Positions 1 through 11,005 of a DNA stretch of 64,000 nt are shown here, in pieces. The DNA comes from Nepenthes gracilis. Lineage: Eukaryota; Streptophyta; Magnoliopsida; Caryophyllales; Nepenthaceae. The notes below the pieces were generated by a model that saw only the letters and a list, made by a program, of their open reading frames with translations, searched no databases and was not told the DNA's origin. Where the stretch lies: positions 4,120,128 to 4,184,127 of the forward strand of contig BSYO01000024.1 in assembly GCA_033239525.1 (NCBI GenBank). Reading direction: 5' to 3'. Positions within the stretch are counted from its first letter, which is position 1. The number at the start of each line of letters is the position of its first letter. The position numbers and the translations under genes are program-made.

Positions 1-1400
1 TTGTTTTATGTTATATTCTTGCTCATATTATTATGAAAGCATAAGATATACTCGGCTACATGTTGGAGGTAGAATCCAAAGGCAGAACAGCCTCTGTAAT
101 TCGACTTAATCTGTGATCCAATGGTCTCCAAATAAGCTCAAATTTGGTATATAACAAGATTATTGTCTTACCTATGTCATGACGGAAATGAGCTGAACCG
201 GTCATTGAACCGGTTCTCAAATCAATAACAGACCTAGATTTAGTCAGTTATGTTGATATCTAAATTTGTAGCCTATGAACTAGGCCCCAAATTGGCCCAA
301 CGGGTGGTCATATAAACTTAAGTACCTTAAGATGATATTGAAGTGTCACCTGGTAAAATTTGACCTCGAACAGGTCACGAATTGGTCACCAAAACAGTAA
401 CTAGAATTGGTTGCCTTAGGAAATGCTGATGCAGAATCTTTGCCTGTAAATTATGACTCAAACCGGGATAAGAAATCAGCTTGAACCGACCAGGAACCAA
501 TTGTAATATTTAACATGAGTCTCTTAGCTATAATAGGATTCCTTGGACCTGCCAAAAAGGGGTCTAGAATTGTCCATAAAACCGATAAAAACAAAACTAG
601 TCCTAGAGTATCACTGTTGATGCTGAATTGGCAGGTTGGGAAAAATTGACCGAACCGGACCAAATTCGGTTGAACTGCATCGGCCCAGCCGACATATAAT
701 CTACTAAGACTAAGCTAATTACTATTAAATCAGCCACCCCAAATCCCCAGAGATGGGTACTGAACCGGCCTCCTAAATTGGACCAAATAGGTTTCAACAG
801 CTTTAATGCTAAACCTGGCAGCTTGAAGAAATTTACCGAACCGGCCCTAAACCAGTTGAACCAATACTCGACTAGACCAAATTATCAAATACTAAGGTTG
901 AACTGTCCACCTATAAAATTATGGTCGAAAACATCTACAAAATAATACTGAACCAAGCCCTAGAAGCTTCTAAGTCCCTCCTTTAGCTTTTCTGCACATG
1001 CTAGAATTAAGGCCCTGAATAGGTTTATTTCGACTTTTAAACCAGATAAACCCGCACCCAAAAATTTATTAGGATAATATAAGATAATAATAAAATATTC
1101 ACAGTAAAAATTAAGAATTGATCCCTGAACCGGGCCCCGAGCCAACTAAATGAACCGGCTAGGATGCAAAATTTGAATTCATATACAACAAACCGGTTCC
1201 ACGAGCCACCTCATAAGTGTAGAAAAGTTAAATTGGATTGACCCACGGACCCACCATTAACTTGGTCCTAAATTGGAAACCAAATCCTTAAGAAATTGTA
1301 CTAAAAAATGACTAAAGAAATTAACCGAGTTAACCTTGGAATCAAGTACCGGAGTCGACACAGAGCTAGCCAAACATATCACATGTTAAAACTGTATTTT
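1..1400. other. Non-coding stretch with recurring AACCGG motif
   Basis: No coding region is recognisable. The hexamer AACCGG or its complement recurs about ten times (for example near 197, 211, 463, 654, 763, 838, 1131, 1152 and 1192), usually inside a wider GAACCGG context, which is far more than an AT-rich sequence should give by chance. The spacing is irregular, so this is a dispersed motif rather than a tandem repeat. By analogy with the motif-rich LTRs later in the window it may be part of an LTR, but no LTR end is visible. From about 1400 to 1720 the sequence is plain AT-rich DNA. Confidence 0.4.
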
Positions 1401-1719
1401 AATATATATAAGAAATTAAGCTTAAAGCCACTAAAATAGATAATGCACCGATTTTCATAACAATTTATGGCTTGTTAATAGTTATCGCATGTTATGATTG
1501 TCTGTTTTGATATTATGGAAATTTACATGAAAACTTTGCATGGCCATTGCATTGGTTTCTATTATTTATTACCATATTGTATGATTTTATGTTCAAGGAA
1601 AGATTTTATAAAAGTCTCTTAAGTTTTGAAGAATAAGAAATATTTTCTTCCAGAGTAGAGAAAATTAAGTAAAGAAGTATTAAGAACAAGATAAAAGATT
1701 CGATAAGAAATTTTCAAGT

Positions 1720-2755
1720 TTTAAAATTAAATATAAAATTGGACTAATGAATTATCTCAATGGGTAATATTCTCTAACATGCCATAGATATTACGGTGGA
1801 ATACTCAAGGATCATCCTAGCCGTGTATTGTAGTGGGTAATATTTCTTAGCATACCTTAGGATATTATAGTAAAATTTAAAAAATTAATTTGTTAGCTGC
1901 AGAGCGTCAGCTTTTGGCCCCGTCTACTAGATGATATAGGTAATACTACCCTGTCCTCAGGGGGTAAAAGGAGGTAAAGAAAAATAATTGTAGAATGTCA
2001 GCTTTTGGTTCCGTCTATCGGATGATATAGGTATACCACCCACCTCAGGGTGTAAAGGGAGGTTAAGGCCTTTGATTGTGGAAATATGCACAATTCATCC
2101 TATCTTCGAGATATAAATAAGGAAGATATGTGCCTTAAATTGTGTGAGTTAATACAATCATTTCTTTGATTGAGCGCTTTGTTAATTGGTAAGGTCTATT
2201 AGTCCTAATCCCTAAAGATAGATAATAAAAGGATAAAGCATAATTAAGAATTAGAAAAGAAAAGTTAAAAAAAAATAAAAGTTCATGCATGTTCCTATTC
2301 ATTTGATTATATGTTTATTTTAAGTAAATGTGCATGTCCTTATATTTATTTGTACATTGTTGAGTATTTGGTTCACTTACTTACTGTTTTCTTAATCCCT
2401 CAAATACATGGCACGATTTGATATTAGGTGAATTAGGAGTGAAGTTAGAAGATGTTTAGGATCAAACGCTAATGGATTGTAATATATTAGAAAATTTTGT
2501 ACACCATCTTGTAATAAATAAATATATTTATATACCATGTTGATATTTGGTGTGATCATTTAGTTATGCTTTTGCAAATTATTATGAATATTATTTGTGC
2601 ATCCGCAAAATTTTATGGTAAGAATTTTGGGTTCTTAGTAGCATCTCTAAAGAATCCAATGACGTATTCAAGTCATACAGGGTTAAGTCATTTGATATAG
2701 TATTATATGGATCCTGTGTATAATAATAATATATTTAAGGAGTTATATATAGTAT
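1720..2755 (+). repeat. Truncated LTR remnant, plus orientation
   Basis: This stretch holds, in order, the conserved boxes seen in other LTRs of the window: CATGCCATAGATATTACGG near 1776 and CATACCTTAGGATATTATAG near 1852 (box 1), GGTAAGGTCTATTAGTCC near 2199 (box 3), and TTGAGTATTTGGTTCAC near 2363 (box 2). The same order occurs at 34430-35000 on the plus strand and at 36200-36720 on the minus strand. The text around ATGGATCCTGTG near 2709 resembles the end part of the LTR near 35460. No TG or CA terminus or target duplication could be fixed, so the limits are approximate. Confidence 0.5.
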
Positions 2756-2779
2756 GATATCTTATTAAGTGTAAATGAG

Positions 2780-3007
2780 AACGTGAGATGTCGCAAGGTC
2801 AATGGACAACTTGTATTGAAATATCGACTCATATCACAGAATCCAAAATGCCACTTCATTAAATAGTTATAATTTTCATGAATAATATGATCTTGAAACA
2901 TTTGTAAGGACAAATATTTTATCGATATCAAAGTACTAAAAAATCATAACTCGATTAAACAACAAAAGATAACTAACATCTAATAACATGGCCAATGAGA
3001 ATGTCAC
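2780..3007 (+). repeat. Interspersed repeat, second copy near 42350-42600
   Basis: Read side by side, this segment matches about 42350-42600 in the same orientation. Shared stretches include ACTTGTATTGAAATATCG, the ATGCCAC block, GGTTATAATTTTCAT-like text and GATAGCTAACATCTAA-like text. In both places it lies next to a family B LTR (just before copy 1 here, after copy 5 there). It has no coding content; its nature (internal end of an element or a separate repeat) is unresolved. Confidence 0.45.
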
Positions 3008-3198
3008 AGGTAATATTTCAAATTTTTATTTGGATCAATTTAATATTAATTATGATTTTAGATAATTTGGATGTGATAAAAAAATAATTTAATAATATAA
3101 AATTTGAAAGGATATTAGGATCGGTTGGACTGGCGCTCAAGGTGCGCCCATGTTGTCGCCTAACATTGATTCGAATTTTCGAATAATAAGAAATGGAA

Positions 3199-3256
<58 letters not shown>
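3199..3256 (+). repeat. AAT microsatellite, about 19 units
   Basis: A pure AAT run lying about 190 bp inside the family B LTR. Equivalent runs sit at the same offset in the other four family B LTRs (23748-23813 and 29795-29840 on the minus strand, 33100-33137 and 39528-39570 on the plus strand). Reading it as a poly-Asn protein is an artefact. Confidence 0.9.
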
Positions 3257-4903
3257 TATTAGAACAAAACCCAAAAAAAGAAAAAAAGAAAAAAAAAATC
3301 AGTGAACAGGATAAGGATGGTTTAGGGGAGAGAGAAAGTAGAGGAAGGAGAAGAGAGGAGAGAGAGGGAGGCCGACGAGCACCGTTGCCACCTCCGCTGC
3401 TGGAGCTCCCGATGCCGGAGATGGAAGCCAGTGAAGCCCTCTTTGTGGTGGTACCCTCTATTTTATCTATCGGTGGTTGTAGAAGGAGAAATCGGGAGCT
3501 GAAGCCAAACGATCTTCGCCCGTTCGTCGTCGTTTTAAAAAAAAATCGGTGAAATTAAGGTATTTAAATCCTTTCATTCTCCTTGTAGATATTGATTTTG
3601 AGGTTGTTTGTGATAATTTTGTGAAAATCAGTTGATATTTCGTTGGATTTGGGTGGAAAGGGGCGTCGGTAGGGTTGTCGCTGAAGGAGAGAGAGAAGTC
3701 GCCATGGGTGAAGCCGTCGTCCGCCGCCGTCTACGACGTCGGGTTATCGTGGCAGTGCTCGCTACCATTTCCTATGTCGAACCCGGAGCCGAAGCCATCA
3801 CCGGCGATGGTGGAGAGAGAGATAGGAAGAAGCACGCAAGATAGAGAGAGAAGAAGGGAGGAGAGAGAAAGGGCCACGGGCCAGTAGGAGAGAGAGAGGT
3901 GCCGTTCGGCCACTTTTGGACATCATTTCTTCAAATTTGTAAAGTATAAGGTCAAGACAAATATCTATGTAACCTCCTATTTGGTTTAATTTCGTATTTG
4001 ATATATTTTGGATATTGTATAAATTTTTACTAACATGTATGAATTTTTGTACACCAATTTTATTTATTCGGGACATACATGTGTAGTTTATTGGATTATT
4101 TTGGGGATTTTGAATATGAGTTTTATGATTTTAGGAATTTATTATTTTCTGGAAGCCCAAAAAATTTATTAGAGTTGGTGTATATTTATATCAATATGTG
4201 TAACAAAAATGTACATGAAACTTGTATAGGCTGTGCATTTTTACATGTACGAGTTGGGTTGTAGTCACTACATCTTGATTTGAAAATTGGACACTCTGGC
4301 CAGCTCCCAACGAGGAGATTTATTTAGAAATCCCTTTCTGCTGGTAGGAAATGTTTGGAGTAGTAACCATTCCTATTTGGATAATTTGACTTAATCTTAG
4401 AATATATTCAAATGTCGTAATATATCTGACAAATTTGTGTAATGCACCCAATATTGTGGGTGGTAAAATATATTGAGCAACTTTATCTATGGGTACAGAA
4501 TATATGGATTTTGGCCAAAGGTTACCGAGATTATATGTAACCCTTTCTCAAGATAGTGTTTAAATAATCAGAACCCAAATTTGGTGCATAATTTACATTT
4601 CCACATTAATTTATGTTGGAGTTTGATTTGGACTTGGATTTTAGAGTTGGATTTGAGATTCGTCGATTTTGCCTTCAGTTGGGCCTTGATATGTTTTGTA
4701 CAATGATTTTGATTATATGTTTTGATCCGCACCTTTGGAATATCTGTCGCGGTGCTATTTCGACTTCCGTGCATACTATTGAATCATCTAACTATCGAAT
4801 TCTGCCCAAAATCACAAACTGATCGGGTATTGGACTTGGACGTGAACTTAGAATTGGATTTGATATCAGCTTTAGAATTGTTTCGGATCACCTCTATTTA
4901 GTT

Positions 4904-4925
4904 TATATATATATATATATATATA
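4904..4925. repeat. TA dinucleotide repeat
   Basis: A short TA run inside family B LTR copy 1. The equivalent place in copy 5 (near 41282-41300) carries a shorter, interrupted TA run, so it is an inherited position of the LTR family. Confidence 0.8.
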
Positions 4926-5603
4926 CGTCTTGATGAGTACTGTTTCGGAATTCGGACATTTATTTTGGATTTAGATATTTGTTTTGAGTACGAGACTACC
5001 GTTAAATTTTGAACTTTGGATCTTAGATTTCTATTGGTTTTATTTTTATCGCGATTTGGATTCATTCTATAATTTGACTGGATTTTCATTCATTGACCTC
5101 TCATCTGATTTATAAGACTCATTTTATCTAAATATGATACTTGTTGGGTATTTGGCTCACGTTTTTTGTTTTGACTCTTCAGAGTAGAAGGTTCGGAAGC
5201 ACTGCAAGAGTTAGGACGTGATCCGTCACCATTTGTCCGATTTGGTGAGTTTTAGTTTGTTATGGTTTAAATTGGAAATTGATATGATTGTATTATGAAA
5301 ATTAGCTAGGTATAGGCCCGTGATTATATTTGAAATCAGTTGGGTTATTTTATTATATCTGATTCATAATTTTGGTTAATTTATTACTTCCCTTAAGATG
5401 ACTGTAGAGCAGGTCGAATTTATGTAGTCCGAACGGTTATCCGATAAGGTCTTGTGATAATTGTGCCTTGTCAGGTCTTATGTATTTGGTTTTGTCACAC
5501 CCGGATTTTTGGAACTTAGTATTATTTGTTGGATTTAATTAAATTTTAAAATTTAAAAATTATAATTAATTATTTAAATTGACCTGCTTGGTTTGAATTC
5601 GTA

Positions 5604-6560
5604 ATAAAAGTAGTATCTGAGAAAAGTCGTAAGGAGAGGTATTTTTGATTATTTTGGGTAAATAATTGGCTAAATATTTGGATATGGTAAGTCTGTTTTT
5701 GACAAATGGTAGAAAATTTTTGTTATTGAGGTTTGGATTTCAATTGGAAGGACAAGTTATGAATGTTTGGGTTTAGATTGAAAGGGTGATCACCTGATTA
5801 TGACGAGTTGTGTGAGTGACATAATGTATGGTTTGATATAGCGATTGAATTAGAATTTCATTGGGTTTCTGCATATATGTGAGGTTTAGTTGGAATTTGC
5901 AATTTTGGAAGAGAAGTAGTGGCCTTCGGTGGTATCGGTTTGAAATCTCGCGGAGTAGAAGGAAATTTTGGTCGACAGAAGTGTAGATGACAAAGTTGGT
6001 CTGTTTGAAATCTTGCGAGCTAGAAGGAGATTTTTGGCCGGCAGAAAGGTAAGCGGTTAAAGTAGGGATGAATGAAGACTCGTTAAGATTGGATGCCGCA
6101 GTTAAAGATTAAGAAATTCAAGTTAAGTCAACTTATTTCTCTTCACAAGAGAAGCTGTGGAGTTAACACTGATCAACCTCTATTAGAAGACAAGGAGTGC
6201 AAGTCCAAATTTGTTGGCAGTGATGATGTTGATCGTATAGAGATCCGGAGTTATGACAGAAGTAAGAGAAAGATTCAAGGATTGTTTATTCTCACTCGTC
6301 GTTATGGTCGGATGGATAATCATCACCGTAAATCTTTCATCGCTGAAGAATCAAAGGACAAAGAGTTCGTAGTTCGGTCTTCTCAAGCAATGCTCAAGAA
6401 GATGTTGAAGAATTTGAAAGAATTGTTGAAGTATGATAGTAGCTGAGGATTTCAAGATTCAATTTAGAAGTAGTCGGTACTAGAAGCTGGAACTAGCCCT
6501 GTTGATTGAGAAGTAGTTTCAGGAGAAGCATTTTAAAAAGAAATCAGAACATTTGAGTCA
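5604..6560 (+). other. 5' internal fragment of a family B element
   Basis: Directly after LTR copy 1, text near 5611-5660 (a degenerate primer site, then GTCGTAAGGAGAGGTATTTT) matches the start of the element 2 internal region read on the minus strand just left of 27651. Two phrases near 5943 and 6008 (GAAATCTCGCGGAGTAGAAGG and a sibling) resemble text near 25040 in element 2. A 117-codon open frame at 6093-6446 is lysine/arginine rich with no motif I recognise; it has no zinc knuckle, protease or RT signature, and I do not call it a gene. The fragment stops near 6560, where family C LTR sequence begins. Confidence 0.4.
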
Positions 6561-7225
6561 AAGCTCGTAGGGTGGATTTGTTTATCCTCCGAAGGACAAG
6601 TAAGTCTTACAGACAAATGAATGAATAATCAAAATCCAAATTATATTTATTTTTACGTAACCAAAGGCTTTAGACTGCTATTTAAGACCCATAGTGGGCC
6701 ATCATATATATAATGCTATAAATAGGGCCAAACACTACTTTCATCCCGTGTATGATAGGTTCAAATCTCGATTACCATTATAGTATATTAAGACAAATCA
6801 TAATATATTACCATTGATTTCTTACAATAGTTCGTACATAAAAAAGAGAAAACTCTATACGGATATAAATAATCTTTTATTTTTTTATACCGGAGAAAAT
6901 ATTCTTACTTCTTTAACAAATTGTAAAATTTTCATCATAATTCTTTCAAAAACTTGTCATGAAATGTATTAAATTTCTACAGAAACTTGAATATGTAAAT
7001 TTTAAAATATATAAAAGTTATATTATAAAATTTTTAAATATGTAGACTATTTATAGTAAGAAGTTATACAAAAACTAATAAAAATTTTGTGATTTAACAT
7101 CTATTTTTAATAGACAAACATGCAAGGATAATTTATGACAATTCCAAGATAAACAAGAATATATTTACGAATTAAAAACATTCTAGTCATCATATACAAA
7201 ATCAAAACATATTAGAGAGTTAAAT

Positions 7226-7431
7226 TGTAACGTCCCTGGGTCATCTGCATGTAGATATTGTCCGCTTTAGGCCGGGAGAACTTCACGGTGTCTCAAGCCA
7301 ACACGCGGCTCGCATGGTTTTGTTCCTTGCAGACGGAGTCCACCGCCCCCAAAACGCATCTACAAGGAAAAGGTCTCCACGGCTTATAAAGTGCGCTTCG
7401 TTCACCTCTCCATCTGATGTGGGACACCACA
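7226..7431 (-). repeat. TRIM 3' LTR
   Basis: The 206-bp terminal repeat. It has a minus-strand TATA-like CTTTATAAG at 7383-7391. Confidence 0.9.
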
Positions 7432-7485
7432 GCCCATCCCCCTTGGGAGCCCAGCGTCCGCGTTGGCACATTGAACTGGGTCCCA

Positions 7486-7497
7486 GCTCTGATACCA
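7486..7497 (-). other. TRIM primer binding site (initiator-Met tRNA)
   Basis: On the minus strand this reads TGGTATCAGAGC, the standard plant initiator-Met primer site, two bases inside the 5' LTR edge. All 12 bases are intact, unlike the degraded sites elsewhere in the window. Confidence 0.92.
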
Positions 7498-7499
7498 TT

Positions 7500-7705
7500 T
7501 GTAACGTCCTCGGGTCACCCGCATGTAGATATTGTCTGCTTTGGGTCGGGAGAACTTCACGGCGTCTCTAGCCAACACGTGGCCCGCCCGGTTTTGTTCT
7601 TAGCAGACGGAGTTCACTGCCCCCAAAACGCGTCTACGAGGGAAATGTATCCATAGCTTATAAAGCGCGCTTCGTTCACCTCCCCATCCGATATGGGACA
7701 CCACA
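7500..7705 (-). repeat. TRIM 5' LTR
   Basis: The 206-bp terminal repeat, with minus-strand TATA-like CTTTATAAG at about 7657-7665 in the same relative place as in the partner LTR. Confidence 0.9.
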
Positions 7706-8163
7706 TAAATAAAAATTTCAGTACATGCATGATTGAAAAGCGTAAAGAACTTGCTTGTTAACACAATATATGTGAATTTTAAGATATGGATTTTATAAAA
7801 TTTACAAAGAATGAAAATGAGATTCCATACATGTGGAGTATAAATAGCTTAGCCAAGAAAATATGATATACATGAACATTTAAAATCACAGATACTCAAT
7901 AAAGTAGTGAAAAATCAGTAATAGAGGAAAAAGACATAGGATGTACTTATTTTGTTTTCAAATTTACCAAAATTTTAATTGGATTCATTTCAAATATCCT
8001 CCTCTAGTCTTTTCTCCCTTCTCTTCTCACTTTTCCTATTCTCTTTCTCTCGCTTCCCTCAAAATTTGACAGATGACAATGGTTGAAAATCAATCGAATG
8101 TGACTTTTATAAAAGGTTGGCATATATGTACTCATATGTGCGCATTGAGCTCTTTGACTATCA

Positions 8164-10210
8164 TGTTTGAAGTTCCAATCCCGTAATTAACTCTTAAACA
8201 ATTACTATTAATTATCCGATTAATCATCCAATTAATGTTTGGATGTAAACTTCATATCGATATTTCGATCGATCATAGTAAAACAAAAATAAACCAACAT
8301 TAAACATAGGATCCAAATCATGTGCCCTGTGCTCATGTGGCTTCAACACCGACCCAATCGTGATGTCGGACATTACGTAAGAAGTGATGCATATCCATTA
8401 CATCATTAGAGTACAAAAAATATGCAAAAAAATAAACCATAATATTTTCTGATGATCAACAATTAATCATCAGACAACTGACATCTTGAAATAAATAACT
8501 AAATCACAGTAACATTTAAATCGAAATATAACCTGCTGTTCGAAATCTAAATATCAACCAAATACATCATTAACATGTTCTAAAGTTATCCGAAAGTTAT
8601 ATTACAATAGTAACCATTGTCTAGAACCATAAAACAACATCAAAATCTATGAAATTTTAATCTAAACTCTCCATGATAGCTCAAATCTTCATTCCTATTC
8701 ATCCGATAAGAATCTGTACATGTCATCCAATGGAGTTAGTAAAAATAGTAATGAGTGAGTCAAAAACTCAATAAGGTATATAACATAACAATGAAACATA
8801 TATATTTGTATTGAAAGCATATTGGAAGGATCAGTGTCTTAGATTTCAATAATATACCATAAAACTTCATAACAATTATATAAATCATCTTCTACAAAAT
8901 TTTTTGCTTCATCTTATCATATTCTTAATTCATTTCATCAAATTATACTTCAATCTGATTTTTCATAGGGATTAGGATTAGTAAGCCTTACTGACTAAAG
9001 AAACAGACAATTAAAATTTGGGTTATATTTATTTCTACAAAACAAAAGATTGTCGCTACTATTTAAGACACGTAGGTTGGCCATCAACATATAACCCTGT
9101 AGATGGGGTCGAATATCACTTCTAACCTACAAATGATAGGTTTAGATATCGATACACAATTATAATATATTAACACGTGTTATAATAAACTACCCGTTAA
9201 ATTATAACTATAGTGTAATACTTATTCTTAAGAAAACTATATAATTTTCTTCATACTTCTTAATTTTCTTACTCCTAGATAAAATAATCATAATTCTTAA
9301 CATAATTATAGAGTGTAGAACTTTCAATATGCAAAAAATTTTACTGGATTTTTAGAACATACGGGATATAAAAATTTGTATAAAAACTCAAATATGTTAA
9401 TTATTTAATCATATAAATGCTATATTTAAAAATACATAAATATTTGTACCAACATATTACAAGGAAATTAGTGACAACTTCAGCAATAGAACTACAATAA
9501 TTTATGACTCAGCTAGCTTACATGCAAAGAAATTGAGTATATTTTTAGAACATTTAAAGCCTATAAATTACAGTTTTCAGACATGTAATAATATTATGCA
9601 CAAAATTAAGCATGCAGGAGCTCTAAATCAATTTTTTAGAATATATTTTGTAGAAAACAGTTAATTTACAAGAACTTGGGCTTACAATTTTATAAGAAAA
9701 TGAATTTTCCTCAAAGAATTAAAAAAAATTAGTAATAATAGAATGAGAAGTTTATAATACACTTACTTTTATTTAAGTCTTAACAAAATCTAACTTGGAT
9801 CAAGTTAATTTGCACTTCTATGGCTTCCTCTTTCTTCCTCTCTCTTCTCCTTGTCTGCTTTTATCTCCTCTCTCAAACTGTCTACAGAAATGACAGAAAA
9901 TAAGCCGGAGGGTCCCTTATATGTAGAGTGGTGCTTAAGTGCCACTTAGACATGTGTCGAGCATTGAGTTTTTGGACTGTTGCACTTGAGCACTACTCAG
10001 GTATGCTTCGAGCACTGAGTTTCTACCAATAACTTCTCACTTGAGCCCACGGCTTTTGGCGCACAGGAGTTAGTCAAACCTTCCTTAGACATTGAGTCAT
10101 CTAATCCAATTTTAATTTTTGACCAAATTTTAATCATCATTTGACATTAATTTTAATAATATCAATTTAATTAATCATAATTACTATAAATAAAAGATTT
10201 GGGCCTTACA
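8164..10210 (-). repeat. LTR D inserted in the family C LTR
   Basis: On the minus strand the left-to-right order is TGTAAGGCCCAAATC (start, 10210), an upstream block with two ~50-bp repeats (9930-10030), a purine-rich leader (9895-9830), box 3 (GGATTAGTAAGCCTTACTG on the plus strand near 8970) and box 2 (GTGAGTCAAAAACTC on the plus strand near 8756). The start matches the plus-strand LTR at 11006. The inner end at 8164 is inferred from where the family C match stops; the 5-bp flanks (TATCA and CCAAT) do not match, so a clean insertion is not proven. Confidence 0.5.
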
Positions 10211-10543
10211 CCAATAAAACATTGTGGCACGTGAGAGTCACTTCATGCATGCGTCAAGTGCGGATAATCTACTCAAAGTATGCTCGAACGTCCATCAAGC
10301 CCACATTAGGCACTGGAAATTTGCCACAAGTGCATTTGAGCTCTGATCAAGTATTCTTCAGGCACAACCTCTCTATACAGAATAAGTAGGTGTGAGCATC
10401 AGGTGCTAGTCAAATGTCATTTAACCTAGTGTAACACGATCCAAAATTAATTTTGACACAATCTTTTGTTTGATTTCAAAATCTCCTCTTCATAACATAA
10501 TTAATCATAATCAAATTTATAATTTTAAAACTTGCACCTTACA

Positions 10544-10557
10544 TTTTCCTCTTTTTT
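10544..10557 (-). other. Polypurine tract of a chromovirus
   Basis: On the minus strand AAAAAAGAGGAAAA ends exactly where the 3' LTR start TGTAAGGTGCAAG begins. This is where second-strand priming would take place in reverse transcription. Confidence 0.75.
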
Positions 10558-10599
10558 ATAAAAATTTTGTCATCAAAGTTTAATATACCTCATCGAAGA

Positions 10600-11005
10600 A
10601 ATAAATACAGATATTTCTTTTGAGTCTCATCTTTTCTTTCCCACGTGGCCCCTTCACACAAGTGGTTTCTCCACAAAACCTTCACTAATAGAATTACCTT
10701 TGTCCAAAGCACTTGATCCATTTTTTTAAAATCTTAATCGACTCCTTAATGTACATCAGGTCTTCATCTATCTTCAGCGGTTTGTATTCTGTAACTTGTG
10801 AGGGTTTGTGAACATGCCTTCGGAGTATTGACATATGAAAGACATTGTGAACATTCCCAAACTCGGAGGTAGAGCCAATCAATATGCTACCTCACCGATT
10901 TTCTCTATAATCTCGAACAGTCCAATAAATCTTGGTTTCAATTTTTCTTTAATCCCAAATTGAAAAATTTCTTTTGACATACATATCTTCAAACAGACAT
11001 GATCT
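10600..11005 (-). pseudogene. pol: Chromovirus integrase tail and chromodomain, broken
   Basis: Minus-strand text carries the end of a Ty3/gypsy integrase and a chromodomain, which in chromoviruses directs integration to heterochromatin. From the right: a KEIFQFGIKEKLKPRFIG stretch, then the GPF/Y-type FEIIEKIGEVAY, then VFHMSILRRHVHKP, then a chromodomain start (YKPLKIDEDLMYIKE, about 10740-10790). The chromodomain continues in another frame toward 10600 with VLWRNH and ATWER, so there is a frameshift near 10694. A stop falls between EVAY and LALPPS. The remainder of pol is missing because a plus-strand LTR begins at 11006. It lies directly before the polypurine tract and 3' LTR, as expected. 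Confidence 0.8.

Larger units (their letters stand above)
3008..5603 (+). repeat. Family B LTR, copy 1
   Basis: The start GTAATATTTCAAATTTTT aligns with the LTR starts of element 2 (read on its minus strand), of the copy at 32895 and of the copy at 39352. About 190 bp in comes an AAT microsatellite, then a GA-rich purine tract (about 3300-3380) and a GC-richer leader. Similarity to 39352-41960 can be followed along nearly the whole length. The end is placed just before AGTAGTATCTGAG near 5611, which resembles an initiator-Met primer binding site, followed by GTCGTAAGGAGA as in the leader of element 2. Box 2 (TTGGGTATTTGGCTCAC) is near 5146. The LTR is decayed, without clean TG/CA ends. Confidence 0.6.
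7226..7705 (-). mobile_element. Complete TRIM (short LTR retrotransposon), 480 bp
   Basis: Two direct repeats of 206 bp (7226-7431 and 7500-7705) flank only 68 bp of internal DNA. Both start TGTAACGTCC and end GGGACACCACA. Next to the right-hand LTR the internal part carries a perfect 12-nt complement of the initiator-Met primer site on the minus strand, and next to the left-hand LTR a purine run (minus strand AAGGGGGATGGGC), so the element reads on the minus strand. The flanks are identical, TAAAT at 7221-7225 and 7706-7710. It encodes nothing and would have needed proteins from another element. By hand count the LTRs differ at about 27 of 206 positions, so the insertion is old. It sits inside the family C LTR. 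Confidence 0.93.
6590..10543 (-). repeat. Family C 3' LTR, broken by LTR D and a TRIM
   Basis: On the minus strand the LTR starts TGTAAGGTGCAAG at 10543, immediately after a polypurine tract and a chromodomain, so it is the 3' LTR of a minus-strand chromovirus. It is recognisable at 10211-10543 and again at about 6590-8160, both matching the family C copy at 42650-44279; the intervening 8164-10210 is LTR D and 7226-7705 is a TRIM. A palindromic TATA (CTTTTATAAAAG, 8105-8116) precedes a purine-rich leader on the minus strand (about 8080-7990). Box 3 sits near 6600. The outer end is lost. Confidence 0.6.

Noticed and set aside
3193..3552. Open frame with a poly-Asn start (and similar poly-Asn or poly-Ile frames at 23508-23871, 29563-29898, 33040-33282 and 39501-39810)
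   Set aside because: They are produced by the AAT microsatellite and the purine-rich leader inside family B LTRs.
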